Of a DNA stretch of 64,000 nucleotides, positions 51,960-60,300 are shown in pieces. This DNA comes from Streptomyces umbrinus (GTDB lineage Bacteria; Actinomycetota; Actinomycetes; Streptomycetales; Streptomycetaceae). Position 1 is the first letter of the stretch. Each line of letters opens with the position of its first letter. The stretch lies in the NCBI RefSeq assembly GCF_030817415.1, contig NZ_JAUSZI010000002.1:4402001-4466000 (forward strand). The letters are read 5' to 3'. The translations under genes were made by a program, and so were the position numbers. Below the pieces are notes generated by a model. It searched no databases and was not told the DNA's origin. It saw only the letters and a program-made list of their open reading frames with translations.

Positions 51960-53744
51960 ATGTCTCTCTCGCGTAGAAACTTCGTCATCGCCACCTCGGT
52001 CGCGGCAGGCGGCTCCATGGTGCTCTCTGCTTGCAGCAGTGGTGGGGGCGGTGGCGGTACGGGGGGTGGCGGTACGGCGAGTACCGCCAAGTACTCCGCC
52101 GTCACCATCGGCACCGCGGACGACTCCACCGGGCCCGCGCCCGCGGTCGCCGGTGCGCGCAAGGGCGGGACGATCCACCCGATCGGGCCGGACGACTTCT
52201 CGCACCTCGATCCGCAGCGGATCTACTACTCGTGGAACTCCACGGTCGGCAACCTCTACATCCGCTGTCTGACCGGCTACAAGATCGCCTCCGGCGGCGC
52301 CATGAAGCTGGTCGGCGACCTCGCCACCGACACCGGCACCATGTCCGACGACGGCAAGACCTGGACCTTCACCCTGAAGGACGGGCTGAAGTGGGAGGAC
52401 GGCAGCGAGCTCACCGTGGAGGACGTACGCCACGGCATCGAGCGCGGCTTCGCGAGCTTCACCACCGAGGGGGCGACCTACCTCCAGTCCGCGCTGACCG
52501 GCACGAACGACTTCCGCTCGGTCTACAAGGGCCCGTACGGCGGCAAGCACCTCAGCTCGGTCGTCACGGACACCGCGAAGAAGACCATCACCTTCCATCT
52601 GAAGACGGCACGCCCGGACCTCAACTGGACGCTGGCGATGCACTCCTACGGCGCCGTGCCCGTCAAGCACGACACCAAGGAGAAGTACGACAAGGACCCG
52701 GTCTCCTGCGGTCCGTACCGGATCAAGCAGCACTCGGTCGACAAGTCCCTGACGCTGGTGCGCAACACGCACTGGGACCCGGCGACGGACCCGATCCGCA
52801 GCGCCTACCCGGACTCCTTCGTCTTCGAGTTCGGTCCGGAGGGGCTCCAGGCCACGGACCGGCTGATCGCCGACTCCGGGAACGACCAGTTCGCGGTCAT
52901 GGCGTACAGCGGGGTGCCGGCCGAGCGCATCCAGAAGGTGCTCGGCACGGCCGACCTGAAGGCCCGTACCGTCGACGGCCTGCTGACCGGCCTCTACTAC
53001 TACGCCATCAACTGCAAGCGGATCACCGACGTGAAGGTGCGCCAGGCGCTCAACTACGCCTGGCCGCTGGAGCAGATCCGCCGGATCTACGGCGGCCCGT
53101 CCGCCGGCGAGTACGCGACCACCGTCCTCTCTCCCGACATCGCGGGCCGGGTGAAGTTCGACATCTACGGCAAGCTGACCAAGCCGCAGGGCGACACGGC
53201 GAAGGCGAAGGCCCTGCTCAAGGAGGCCGGGAAGCTCGGCCAGAAGATCGTCTACACCTATCCGCAGGGCGCGAGCGACGCGTACGACAAGACCAAGGTC
53301 GTCATCGCCGCAGCCCTGAAGGAGGCCGGCTTCGACCCGGTCGTGAAGCCCGTCGAGTCGACCAGCTACTACGACCAGGTCCAGCAGATAGACAACCAGT
53401 TCGACGTGATGTGGTTCGGCTGGTCCCCCGACTGGCCCACCGGCTACACGCTCCTCCAGCCCCTCTTCGACGGCACCACGATCGCCAACGGCGCCAACAA
53501 CGTCTCCCAGCTGAACGTGCCCTGGGTGAACGCGGCGATCAAGAAAAACGCCGTCATCCCGGACGCGACCAAGGCCAACGCCGCCTGGGCCGCGCTGGAC
53601 CGGCAGATCATGGAGAAGGAGGCGCCGATCATCCCCGAGACGTACCAGCGCCGCTACTACCTGTACGGGGACAAGGTGGGCGGGAGCGAGTTCGACCCGC
53701 TGTTCTCGGCGTTCATCCTCTACAAGCTGTACGCCAAGGCCTGA
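51960..53744 (+). CDS. Oligopeptide-binding lipoprotein with Tat-type signal, operon 2 (BldKB-like)
   Basis: 594 residues from ATG 51960. The N-terminus SLSRRNFVIATSVAAGGS has a twin-arginine motif SRRNFV, followed by the lipobox LSAC (Cys about 25) and a Gly-rich linker, so export through Tat and lipidation are predicted. The mature part is an SBP_bac_5 domain: YIRCLTGYKI, WTFTLKDGLKWEDGSELTVEDVRHGIERGF, VSCGPYRIKQHSVDKSLTLVRN and MWFGWSPDWPTGYTLLQPLFDG. BldKB proteins of Streptomyces import a signalling or nutrient peptide needed for aerial growth. Specificity here is unknown. Confidence 0.92.
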   Translation: MSLSRRNFVIATSVAAGGSMVLSACSSGGGGGGTGGGGTASTAKYSAVTIGTADDSTGPAPAVAGARKGGTIHPIGPDDFSHLDPQRIYYSWNSTVGNLYIRCLTGYKIASGGAMKLVGDLATDTGTMSDDGKTWTFTLKDGLKWEDGSELTVEDVRHGIERGFASFTTEGATYLQSALTGTNDFRSVYKGPYGGKHLSSVVTDTAKKTITFHLKTARPDLNWTLAMHSYGAVPVKHDTKEKYDKDPVSCGPYRIKQHSVDKSLTLVRNTHWDPATDPIRSAYPDSFVFEFGPEGLQATDRLIADSGNDQFAVMAYSGVPAERIQKVLGTADLKARTVDGLLTGLYYYAINCKRITDVKVRQALNYAWPLEQIRRIYGGPSAGEYATTVLSPDIAGRVKFDIYGKLTKPQGDTAKAKALLKEAGKLGQKIVYTYPQGASDAYDKTKVVIAAALKEAGFDPVVKPVESTSYYDQVQQIDNQFDVMWFGWSPDWPTGYTLLQPLFDGTTIANGANNVSQLNVPWVNAAIKKNAVIPDATKANAAWAALDRQIMEKEAPIIPETYQRRYYLYGDKVGGSEFDPLFSAFILYKLYAKA

Positions 53745-53774
53745 GACCACCGGCCACCAGGGAATCGCCTCGCC

Positions 53775-54758
53775 ATGTTCCGCTTCCTCGTCCGTCGGAC
53801 GCTCGGCGCGCTGCTGATCCTGCTGATCATCAGCGCCCTCACCTTCGTGCTCTTCTACGTCGCCCCGCGCGACCCGGCCCGCGCCGCCTGCGGCAAGCTC
53901 TGCACTCCCCAGACGCTCGCGCTGGTCCGGCACAACCTCGGGATCTCCGACCCGCTGCCGGTCCAGTACTGGCACTGGCTCGTGGGCGTGTTCGCCGGCC
54001 GGGACTACACCGGGCTCGGGCACTGTCCCGCGCCCTGCCTCGGCTACTCGTTCACCAACCACGAGCCGGTGCTCGGCCTGATCACCGACCGTTTCCCGAC
54101 GACGCTCTCGCTCTCCATCGGCAGTGCGCTGGTGTTCGTGGTCTTCGGCGTCGGTACGGGCATGATCGCGGCGGTCAAGCAGGGCAAGGCGCTGGACAAG
54201 ATCGCGTCCTCCGCCTCGCTGGTCGGCTCGTCGCTGCAGATCTACATCGTCGGCGTGGTCGCGATGTACTACCTCTCCGACGAGTGGCATCTGCTCCCCC
54301 GGCCGCAGGACAGCGCGGGGTTCACCCAGGATCCGGGCGGGTGGTTCAAGGGGCTGCTGCTGCCGTGGCTGGTCCTCGCGCTGATCTTCACGGCCAACTA
54401 CACGCGGATGACCCGCTCCCAGCTCGTGGAGAGCCTCAGCGAGGACTACGTACGCACGGCCCGTGCCAAGGGCCTGTCCCGCCGGACGGTCTTCTTCCGG
54501 TTCGCCTGGCGGGGCGCCATGGGCCCGATCGTCACGATCCTCGGCCTCGACATCGGCTATCTCCTCGGCGGCGCGATCATCACCGAGGAGACGTTCGGGC
54601 TGCACGGCATCGGCGCGCTGTCCATCAAGGCCGTACGGGACAACGACCTGCCGCTGCTGCTCGGTGTCGTCCTCACCGCGGCCGCCGCGATCGTCGTCGC
54701 CAACATCGTCGTCGACGCCGTCTACGCCCTCATCGACCCGCGCATCCGGCTCGCCTAG
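53775..54758 (+). CDS. Oligopeptide ABC permease (DppB type), operon 2
   Basis: 327 residues. It opens MFRFLVRRTLGALLILLIISALTFVLF, has a large external loop with cysteine pairs (ARAACGKLCTPQ, GHCPAPCLGYS), and the EAA loop DYVRTARAKGLSRRTVFFRFAWRG. It ends VDAVYALIDPRIRLA. The cysteine pairs could form disulfides outside the membrane. It is 30 bp after the binding-protein gene. It closely resembles the partial permease at the window's right end, including the RFAWRG / RYAWRG segment. Confidence 0.92.
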   Translation: MFRFLVRRTLGALLILLIISALTFVLFYVAPRDPARAACGKLCTPQTLALVRHNLGISDPLPVQYWHWLVGVFAGRDYTGLGHCPAPCLGYSFTNHEPVLGLITDRFPTTLSLSIGSALVFVVFGVGTGMIAAVKQGKALDKIASSASLVGSSLQIYIVGVVAMYYLSDEWHLLPRPQDSAGFTQDPGGWFKGLLLPWLVLALIFTANYTRMTRSQLVESLSEDYVRTARAKGLSRRTVFFRFAWRGAMGPIVTILGLDIGYLLGGAIITEETFGLHGIGALSIKAVRDNDLPLLLGVVLTAAAAIVVANIVVDAVYALIDPRIRLA

Positions 54759-54772
54759 GAGAGGACGACCTC

Positions 54773-55801
54773 ATGAGCACCCCCTTCCTCTCCGTACGCG
54801 ATCTGCGTGTCGCCTTCTCCACCGAGGACGGCGTCGTCAGGGCCGTCGACGGGCTCTCCTTCGACCTGGCCCAGGGCAGCACGCTCGGCATCGTGGGCGA
54901 GTCCGGCTCGGGCAAGTCCGTCACCAGCATGGCGATCCTCGGCCTGCACGACCGCGAACACACGGACGTGGACGGCGAGATCCTGCTCGACGGCAAGGAT
55001 CTGCTGACGGCGACCGAGCGGGAGCTGGAGCGGCTGCGCGGCAACACCATGTCCATGATCTTCCAGGACGCGCTGGCCTCGCTCTCGCCCTTCCACACGG
55101 TCGGCAAGCAGATCGGCGAGACGTACCGAAAACACACCGGGGCGTCCCGGCACGAGGCCCGGGCGCGGTCGGTCGAGATGCTCCGGCGCGTCGGCATCCC
55201 GCAGCCCGACCTCCGCGTGGACGACTATCCCCACCAGTTCTCGGGCGGTATGCGCCAGCGCGCGATGATCGCCATGGCCCTGGTCTGCGACCCGGAGCTG
55301 CTGATCGCCGACGAGCCGACGACCGCGCTCGACGTGACGGTCCAGGCCCAGATCATGGACCTGCTCAAGGACCTCCAGCAGGAGTTCGGCACGGCGATCG
55401 TCTTCATCACCCACGACCTGGGCGTCATCGCGAACATCGCCGACGACGTGCTGGTGATGTACGGCGGCCGCTGTGTGGAACGGGGCACGCGGAACCAGGT
55501 GCTGCGGACACCCCAGCACCCGTACACCTGGGGCCTGCTGGGCTCGATGCCGAGCCTCGACGGGCCGGTCGACGTGCCGCTGTCACCGATCCCCGGCCTG
55601 CCGCCCTCGCTGCTCAACCCGCCCTCCGGCTGCCGCTTCCACCCGCGGTGCGCGTTCGCGGAGAAGGTCCACGGCGGGCTGTGCGCCACGGACAGCCCAC
55701 CGCTGGAGATCAACGGCGGCGGCCGCGGCACGGCCTGCCACCTGACCGCCGAGCAGCGCCGGGAGTTCTTCGTCGACTACGCGACACCCCAGCCCAACTG
55801 A
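54773..55801 (+). CDS. Oligopeptide ABC importer ATPase (DppD type), operon 2
   Basis: 342 residues from ATG 54773, with AGGAGAGG upstream. Walker [10 protein letters not shown], signature [20 protein letters not shown], Walker [19 protein letters not shown] and the HPY motif [17 protein letters not shown] are present. The sequence [22 protein letters not shown] is almost the same as [22 protein letters not shown] in the right-end operon, supporting duplication. Confidence 0.94.
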   Translation: MSTPFLSVRDLRVAFSTEDGVVRAVDGLSFDLAQGSTLGIVGESGSGKSVTSMAILGLHDREHTDVDGEILLDGKDLLTATERELERLRGNTMSMIFQDALASLSPFHTVGKQIGETYRKHTGASRHEARARSVEMLRRVGIPQPDLRVDDYPHQFSGGMRQRAMIAMALVCDPELLIADEPTTALDVTVQAQIMDLLKDLQQEFGTAIVFITHDLGVIANIADDVLVMYGGRCVERGTRNQVLRTPQHPYTWGLLGSMPSLDGPVDVPLSPIPGLPPSLLNPPSGCRFHPRCAFAEKVHGGLCATDSPPLEINGGGRGTACHLTAEQRREFFVDYATPQPN

Positions 55802-55834
55802 CGTACCAGAGCCGGAAGAAGGTATTCAACGATC

Positions 55835-56887
55835 ATGAGCGGCACGGACTCCGACTCCCTCCTGGACGTCACCGGGCTCACCAAGCACTTCCCGGTACGG
55901 GGCGGCTTCCCCGTCCGCCGCACGGTGGGCGCGGTGCAGGCGGTGGACGGGCTCGACCTCCGGGTCGCCGAGGGCGAGAGCCTGGGCCTGGTCGGCGAGT
56001 CCGGCTGCGGCAAGTCGACCACGGGCCGGCTCATCACCCGCCTCCTGGAACCGACCGCCGGAAAGATCACGTACGCGGGGCAGGACATCACGCACGCCTC
56101 GCGCAGGGAACTGGCCCCGGTCCGCTCCGAGATCCAGATGATCTTCCAGGACCCGTACGCCTCGCTGAACCCGCGGCACACGGTCGGGAAGATCGTCTCC
56201 GGCCCCATGGAGATCAACGGACTCAACCCGGTGGGCGGCCACGAGAGGCGCGCCCGCGAACTCCTGGAGATCGTCGGTCTGAACCCGGAGCACTACAACC
56301 GCTTCCCGCACGAGTTCTCCGGCGGCCAGCGCCAACGGATCGGCGTGGCAAGGGCGTTGGCACTGCAGCCGAGGCTGATAGTGGCGGACGAACCGGTCTC
56401 CGCCCTGGACGTGTCGATCCAGGCCCAGGTGGTGAACCTCCTCCAGACCCTGCAGAGGGACCTGGGCATCGCCTTCGTCTTCATCGCCCACGACCTGGCG
56501 ATCGTCCGCCACTTCTCTCAGCGCGTCGCCGTGATGTACCTCGGCCGCATCGTCGAGACGGCCGACCGCGACGACCTGTACGAGAATCCGCGGCACCCGT
56601 ACACACGGGCGCTCCTGTCCGCGGTTCCGGAGGCGACGGCATCGGACGTCCCAGCCCGCGAACGCATCCGCCTGACCGGAGACGTGCCCTCCCCGCTCAA
56701 CCCGCCGTCCGGTTGCCGCTTCCGCACCCGCTGCTGGAAGGCGACGGAGAGGTGCGCGTCGGAGACGCCTGCGCTGGTGCGGGTCGAGGGGAACGGGGTG
56801 GGGCATCTGACGGCTTGTCATTACCCGGAGACCAGGGACACGGTCCCCGGGCCCCGGCCCTCCGAAGGCCCCGGGATCGCGGCCTGA
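55835..56887 (+). CDS. Oligopeptide ABC importer ATPase (DppF type), operon 2
   Basis: 350 residues from ATG 55835. Walker [10 protein letters not shown], signature [20 protein letters not shown], Walker [19 protein letters not shown] and HPY motif [15 protein letters not shown] are intact. The segments LITRLLEPTAGKITYAGQDI and GLNPEHYNRFPHEFSGGQ are identical to the DppF-type ATPase at 61488-62621. It ends operon 2. The next gene begins 16 bp later but belongs to the accessory patch. Confidence 0.94.
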   Translation: MSGTDSDSLLDVTGLTKHFPVRGGFPVRRTVGAVQAVDGLDLRVAEGESLGLVGESGCGKSTTGRLITRLLEPTAGKITYAGQDITHASRRELAPVRSEIQMIFQDPYASLNPRHTVGKIVSGPMEINGLNPVGGHERRARELLEIVGLNPEHYNRFPHEFSGGQRQRIGVARALALQPRLIVADEPVSALDVSIQAQVVNLLQTLQRDLGIAFVFIAHDLAIVRHFSQRVAVMYLGRIVETADRDDLYENPRHPYTRALLSAVPEATASDVPARERIRLTGDVPSPLNPPSGCRFRTRCWKATERCASETPALVRVEGNGVGHLTACHYPETRDTVPGPRPSEGPGIAA

Positions 56888-56903
56888 CACCTACCCTGGC
56901 GTC

Positions 56904-57488
56904 ATGGACTACGCGAAGATGCGCGTGATCGCCGAGGAGCTCACGGAGTACGCCGAGCACCTCGAGGGAGCGTGGATCGTCGAGATCGGGCCCTGCGGAC
57001 CGTCCCTTGCCATGATGAGCCCCTCCAAGCGCCACGTGGGCGCGGTCCGACGCATCCGGAACCAGCTCAACAAGCAGCTCCCCGCCACCCACCCCGGCTA
57101 CATCTGCGAGAACGGTCCCGAGATCGAGCACCCGTCGATCGGCCGCATGCGGCGCCCCGACGCGGTCGTCATCCCCGAGGACGTGCTCGACGAGGAGGGC
57201 CTCGCCGTCGACGCGAGCCAGGTGCTGGCGGTCATCGAGATCGTCTCGCCGTCGAATCCTGACAACGACTACGGGGAGAAGCTCGCCGAGTACCCGGCCA
57301 TGGGGATCGCCCACTACATGATCGTCGACCCGCGCACGGGCACCGTTGAGGTTCAGTCCGCCCCGTGCAAGGGCCGCTACGAGGACAAGGCCCCGCACAT
57401 CTTTGGTGACGCCGTGCCGTTCGGCCCGTGGACGGTGGAGACCGACCGTTTCCGCCGCTACGGAAAAGCCGGGACCAAGTCACACTGA
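56904..57488 (+). CDS. Uma2-family (PD-(D/E)XK fold) protein
   Basis: 194 residues. The nuclease-like core is HVGAVRRIRNQLNKQL, GRMRRPDAVVIPED (the PD motif in RRPD), LAVIEIVSPSNPDNDYGEKLAEYPAMGIAHYMIVDP (E-x-V-S plus K). This is the DUF820/Uma2 pattern, which has all residues for a restriction-endonuclease-like active site. The family is expanded in streptomycetes and cyanobacteria, with unproven biology. It starts 16 bp after the transporter operon and could be read through from it. Confidence 0.87.
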   Translation: MDYAKMRVIAEELTEYAEHLEGAWIVEIGPCGPSLAMMSPSKRHVGAVRRIRNQLNKQLPATHPGYICENGPEIEHPSIGRMRRPDAVVIPEDVLDEEGLAVDASQVLAVIEIVSPSNPDNDYGEKLAEYPAMGIAHYMIVDPRTGTVEVQSAPCKGRYEDKAPHIFGDAVPFGPWTVETDRFRRYGKAGTKSH

Positions 57489-57539
57489 CGGAAGTGCGCG
57501 GCGACGGCACACGGAGGGGTGGGCGCCGCGCAGTCTTCG

Positions 57540-57575
57540 TTGCAAGAACGTCCTACGCCGTCCTACGGTAGGTTC
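57540..57575 (+). promoter_or_regulatory. Candidate leaderless promoter/operator of toxin-antitoxin-like pair 1
   Basis: TTGCAA (57540-57545) and TACGGT (57564-57569) are 18 bp apart, and the antitoxin ATG begins seven bases after the -10, implying a leaderless mRNA. The palindrome CCTACGGTAGG (57562-57572) overlaps the -10, preceded by a direct half-repeat CCTACG at 57552, a typical autorepression arrangement. Confidence 0.5.
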
Positions 57576-57875
57576 ATGGCGAAGAACCGCATCACCCTCA
57601 CCCTCGATCCCGGCGAGGACGCCGCGATCCGCGAAGCCGCAGCCGAGTACGGCCTCGATCTGTCCGCGTTCCTGCGCACCGCGGCACTCGCCGAGGTGGC
57701 ACGGTGCCGACGCGTCCGCGACCGGTTCGCCGAGGTGGACGCGGTCAGTCGCGCCGCCGAAGACAACGTGCCCGATGTCCAGCCCGACACGTCTCCCGAG
57801 GACGATGCCGCCATGGACGCCTACCTGGACGCCATCGACGGTGGCTTCGGCACCCGCGGAAGCACGGCCGCGTGA
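57576..57875 (+). CDS. Putative antitoxin, pair 1
   Basis: 99 residues. The N-terminus MAKNRITLTLDPGEDAAIREAAAEYGLDLSAFLRTAALAEV has the beta-strand/helix pattern of ribbon-helix-helix DNA-binding antitoxins. The acidic C-terminal half (DVQPDTSPEDDAAMDAYLDAIDGGF) is the kind of tail that wraps a PIN toxin. It overlaps the toxin start as GTGA. It likely neutralises the downstream protein and represses the operon. Confidence 0.72.
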   Translation: MAKNRITLTLDPGEDAAIREAAAEYGLDLSAFLRTAALAEVARCRRVRDRFAEVDAVSRAAEDNVPDVQPDTSPEDDAAMDAYLDAIDGGFGTRGSTAA

Positions 57876-58375
57876 GCGTCTTCGTCTACGATACCGGCGC
57901 GCTGATCGCCCTGGAGCGCAAAGATCCGGAAGCCCAACGCTTCCATTCCCGGCTTGCCGCACGCGAGGGCTTCCACCCGCCCATCGTGCTCATTCCCGTC
58001 CTGGCACAAGTCTGGCGCCCGCAGCCCGGGCATTGGACACCTCTGTCCAAGGCGCTGGCCGAATGCGTGGTGTTCTCGGCGCAGCGGGACCTCGGCACGT
58101 GCGGACTGTGCCAGGCGGGTCATGCTGTCGACGACGGCAAACGCGCGGGCGTCGTGGCGGCGAGAGCTGTCCTGCCCGCCAAGAAGGCCCCTGACGCGGT
58201 GGACGCCCTCGTGACGGTTGTCGCCGCGCGCCACGAACGCGCCGTCATCCTCACCTCCGACCCGGACGACCTGTGCGCCTACCGCGACGCCCTGGGTGCC
58301 GCGGGCCAGGACGTAGCCATCCTGCCGGTCGACTCCCTGCGGGACTTCCGGTCGGGTAAGCCGACGCTGCTCTGA
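57872..58375 (+). CDS. PIN-domain putative ribonuclease toxin, pair 1
   Basis: 167 residues from GTG 57872. VFVYDTGALIALERKD carries the first Asp of the PIN site. KAPDAVDALVTVVAARH and VILTSDPDDLCAY carry later acidic residues, giving the VapC-like D-x-D-x-D layout. VapC toxins cleave tRNA or rRNA. The central region with CVVFSAQRDLGTCGLCQAGH contains three Cys, unusual for VapC. It is coupled to the antitoxin by a 4-bp overlap. Confidence 0.78.
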   Translation: MSVFVYDTGALIALERKDPEAQRFHSRLAAREGFHPPIVLIPVLAQVWRPQPGHWTPLSKALAECVVFSAQRDLGTCGLCQAGHAVDDGKRAGVVAARAVLPAKKAPDAVDALVTVVAARHERAVILTSDPDDLCAYRDALGAAGQDVAILPVDSLRDFRSGKPTLL

Positions 58376-58505
58376 CATCGCTCGACGGGGTCAACTCTGG
58401 GGAACATCACCGGGCTTGACCCTGCCGCGCAGCGCGGCGAGCGCCGCGGTGATGAGCTCTGGCAAGCCCTCCGATATCGGGTATTCCGGTCGGTATGCTC
58501 ACCCC

Positions 58506-58775
58506 ATGGACACCACGATCAAGGTTGACTCCAAGACCCGTGACCGTCTCGCCGTCCTCGCGCAGGCCCGGGGTACGACCATGCGCCACCTCATCGAGCA
58601 GTTCGCCGAGAGCACTCTCACCCCGAGCGAGCTGAAGGAACGCGCCGCCCACACCGCCGAGTACCTCGCCGAACACTTCGGGGTCACCGTCACCGACGAG
58701 GCCGGCGCCGAGGTCCTGCGCAAGGTGCGCGGCCAGGTCGTCGCCCACCACGCGGCCGAGCAGGGTGCCGCGTGA
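58506..58775 (+). CDS. Putative antitoxin, pair 2
   Basis: 89 residues from ATG 58506. MDTTIKVDSKTRDRLAVLAQARGTTMRHLIEQFAEST is a ribbon-helix-helix-like N-terminus, followed by LKERAAHTAEYLAEHFGVTVTDEAG. It overlaps the next gene as GTGA (58772-58775). The 130-bp gap upstream has a TATGCT just before the ATG and a direct repeat GGTAT, consistent with a short or leaderless transcript. Confidence 0.72.
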   Translation: MDTTIKVDSKTRDRLAVLAQARGTTMRHLIEQFAESTLTPSELKERAAHTAEYLAEHFGVTVTDEAGAEVLRKVRGQVVAHHAAEQGAA

Positions 58776-59155
58776 TCCGAGAGCACTACATCCTTGACAC
58801 CGACACCCTGCTGGCGCTGGGCGGGAACCGGCAGGTCTCCGGCCTCGTCCACGCGGCCCGGCTCGAACCGGACGTGTTCCTGCATACGCCAGCACTCTCC
58901 GTCATCGAGGCCGAACGCGAACGTCCCAGCATCGCCGTCCACATCGGGCAACTCGGCATCGCTACGGTCGACCTCGACCACCCCGCCACTCTGACCTGCT
59001 GCCAACTGCACCACGAGGGATTGCCGTTCGGCTTCGCCGCAGCCGTCGAGGCGGCACGTCGTGTGGGTGAGGAGTACGAGGAGCCGTTCATCGCAACTGT
59101 CCGCCCCAGCCTCTACGAGAAGCGTTTTGCCCGCGTCGTCGACCTGACTTGCTGA
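58772..59155 (+). CDS. Putative PIN-like toxin, pair 2
   Basis: 127 residues from GTG 58772. The opening HYILDTDTLLALGGNRQVSGLVHAA matches a PIN-domain first strand, with candidate Asp in LDTDTLLA, and LSVIEAERERPSIA supplies a second acidic cluster. The C-terminal PIN strand with the last Asp is not clear, so the domain is atypical and shorter than pair 1. Its operon position behind an antitoxin-like gene is the main support. Confidence 0.65.
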   Translation: MIREHYILDTDTLLALGGNRQVSGLVHAARLEPDVFLHTPALSVIEAERERPSIAVHIGQLGIATVDLDHPATLTCCQLHHEGLPFGFAAAVEAARRVGEEYEEPFIATVRPSLYEKRFARVVDLTC

Positions 59156-59264
59156 ACGACTGCGGCCCACTCGGTCTCGCTCCCGAGCCCCACGAATGTC
59201 AGGTCGACGAGAGCGAAGACCCGTGGGCCCCCAGAGATGCACGGGCCTTCACTCTCGGACGCAC

Positions 59265-59738
59265 TCAGCTTGTGGGCAGGTCCAGTTCACCGACGACCTG
59301 GTCTCCGCTCATCTCACCGGTGAGGCAGAATCCGAGCTTGAGGTAGAACCGCTCCGGTCCCCCTGCCCCCTGCCCCCAGGTCACCGTGACGCGCGACTGG
59401 CCACGCCTGCGGATCTCCTCGCACACGGACTCCACGGCGAAGCGGCCGTACCCACGCCCCTGTTGGCCGTCGGCGATGTTCAGCCGCCAAAGGCCGGAAC
59501 GGGGACGGTCATCCGAGTTCGCCGGGTCGAAGCGGACATCGAAGAAGGCCATCACGAAGCCGACGAGTTCCTCGCCTGCGAAGACCAGGCGAGGCCAGGC
59601 GACCTCCGGCTGCACATAGGCCTCGGCCAGCGACTTCACCACCGGAGCCACGAACCGCTCCTGGTCGGAGCGCACCGCGAGGCGGCACGCGGCGTCGACG
59701 TTGTCCGGTGTCACCTTCTCCAGGCGGAGATCCGGCAC
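59265..59738 (-). CDS. GNAT acetyltransferase (spermidine-acetyltransferase-like)
   Basis: 157 residues from GTG 59738. LRLEKVTPDNVDAACRLAV, FAGEELVGFVMAFFDVRFD, WRLNIADGQQGRGYGRFAVESV (acetyl-CoA loop QQGRGYG) and ERFYLKLGFCLTGE follow the BltD/PaiA-type GNAT plan. It starts directly after the TGA of the VOC gene (no gap), so the two form an operon. The substrate is unknown, perhaps a small amine or a drug. Confidence 0.85.
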   Translation of the reverse strand: MPDLRLEKVTPDNVDAACRLAVRSDQERFVAPVVKSLAEAYVQPEVAWPRLVFAGEELVGFVMAFFDVRFDPANSDDRPRSGLWRLNIADGQQGRGYGRFAVESVCEEIRRRGQSRVTVTWGQGAGGPERFYLKLGFCLTGEMSGDQVVGELDLPTS

Positions 59739-60113
59739 TCAGCCCAACTCCCCGCGCTCCACGCAGAATTCATTGCCTTCGGGATCGGCCATCATGACCC
59801 AGCCTCCACCGTCCGGCCGTGTGTGGTCCGCGAGCTGGCGGGCGCCGAGGGTGAGAGCCCGCTCGACCTCCTCCGCCCGCGTGCGTCCACTCGGCTGGAG
59901 GTCGAAGTGGATGCGGTTCTTGGCCGACTTGCCCTCCGGGACCCGCACGAAGAGCAGACTCGGCCCGCCGTCGGGATCACGGAGCAACGCCTCCGGGTCT
60001 CCAGGCTTGTCGTCGTCGGCCAGCGGCCGTCCGAGGAGCTCGCTCCAGAACAGCCCGAGGTCGTACGGGTCCCCCGTGCAGTCGAACGTGAGGTGGCGGA
60101 TCGTGGGGTTCAA
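59739..60113 (-). CDS. VOC/glyoxalase-like protein
   Basis: 124 residues from TTG 60113, with GAGAGG eight bases upstream. IRHLTFDCTGDPYDLGLFWSELLGRPL is the usual opening of glyoxalase-like domain proteins, followed by KNRIHFDLQPS with a metal-ligand His and DPEGNEFCVE with a ligand Glu. No specific enzyme can be named. The longer frame to 60302 is rejected because its N-terminus lacks the fold and has no ribosome binding site. It is paired with the GNAT gene, as in small resistance or detoxification operons. Confidence 0.82.
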   Translation of the reverse strand: MNPTIRHLTFDCTGDPYDLGLFWSELLGRPLADDDKPGDPEALLRDPDGGPSLLFVRVPEGKSAKNRIHFDLQPSGRTRAEEVERALTLGARQLADHTRPDGGGWVMMADPEGNEFCVERGELG

Positions 60114-60300
60114 CAGGCTGTCCTCTCCCCTGTTTCCGGAGGCTCCGCCGGGCAGCAGCGCCCAGGCGCATCTGTTCGAGTCATCGGGGCGAAGCATCCC
60201 TGTCGCAGATTCCGTTGTCGAACGAATAAGGCGGCTCGGCCGCCGAACGACCAGGACCAGCCTTGTCGTTGTCACGGCCCCAGCGGCAGACTGCCATGTC

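Noticed and set aside
51945..54605. 886-residue minus-strand open frame opposite operon 2
   Set aside because: Mirror of the binding-protein and permease genes. No fold or ribosome binding site, and Asp/Val/Leu-rich mirror composition.
52031..55801. 1256-residue plus-strand open frame that merges into the DppD ATPase
   Set aside because: Only the last 342 residues are real. The rest is the +1 frame of the binding protein and permease, so it is not a fusion protein.
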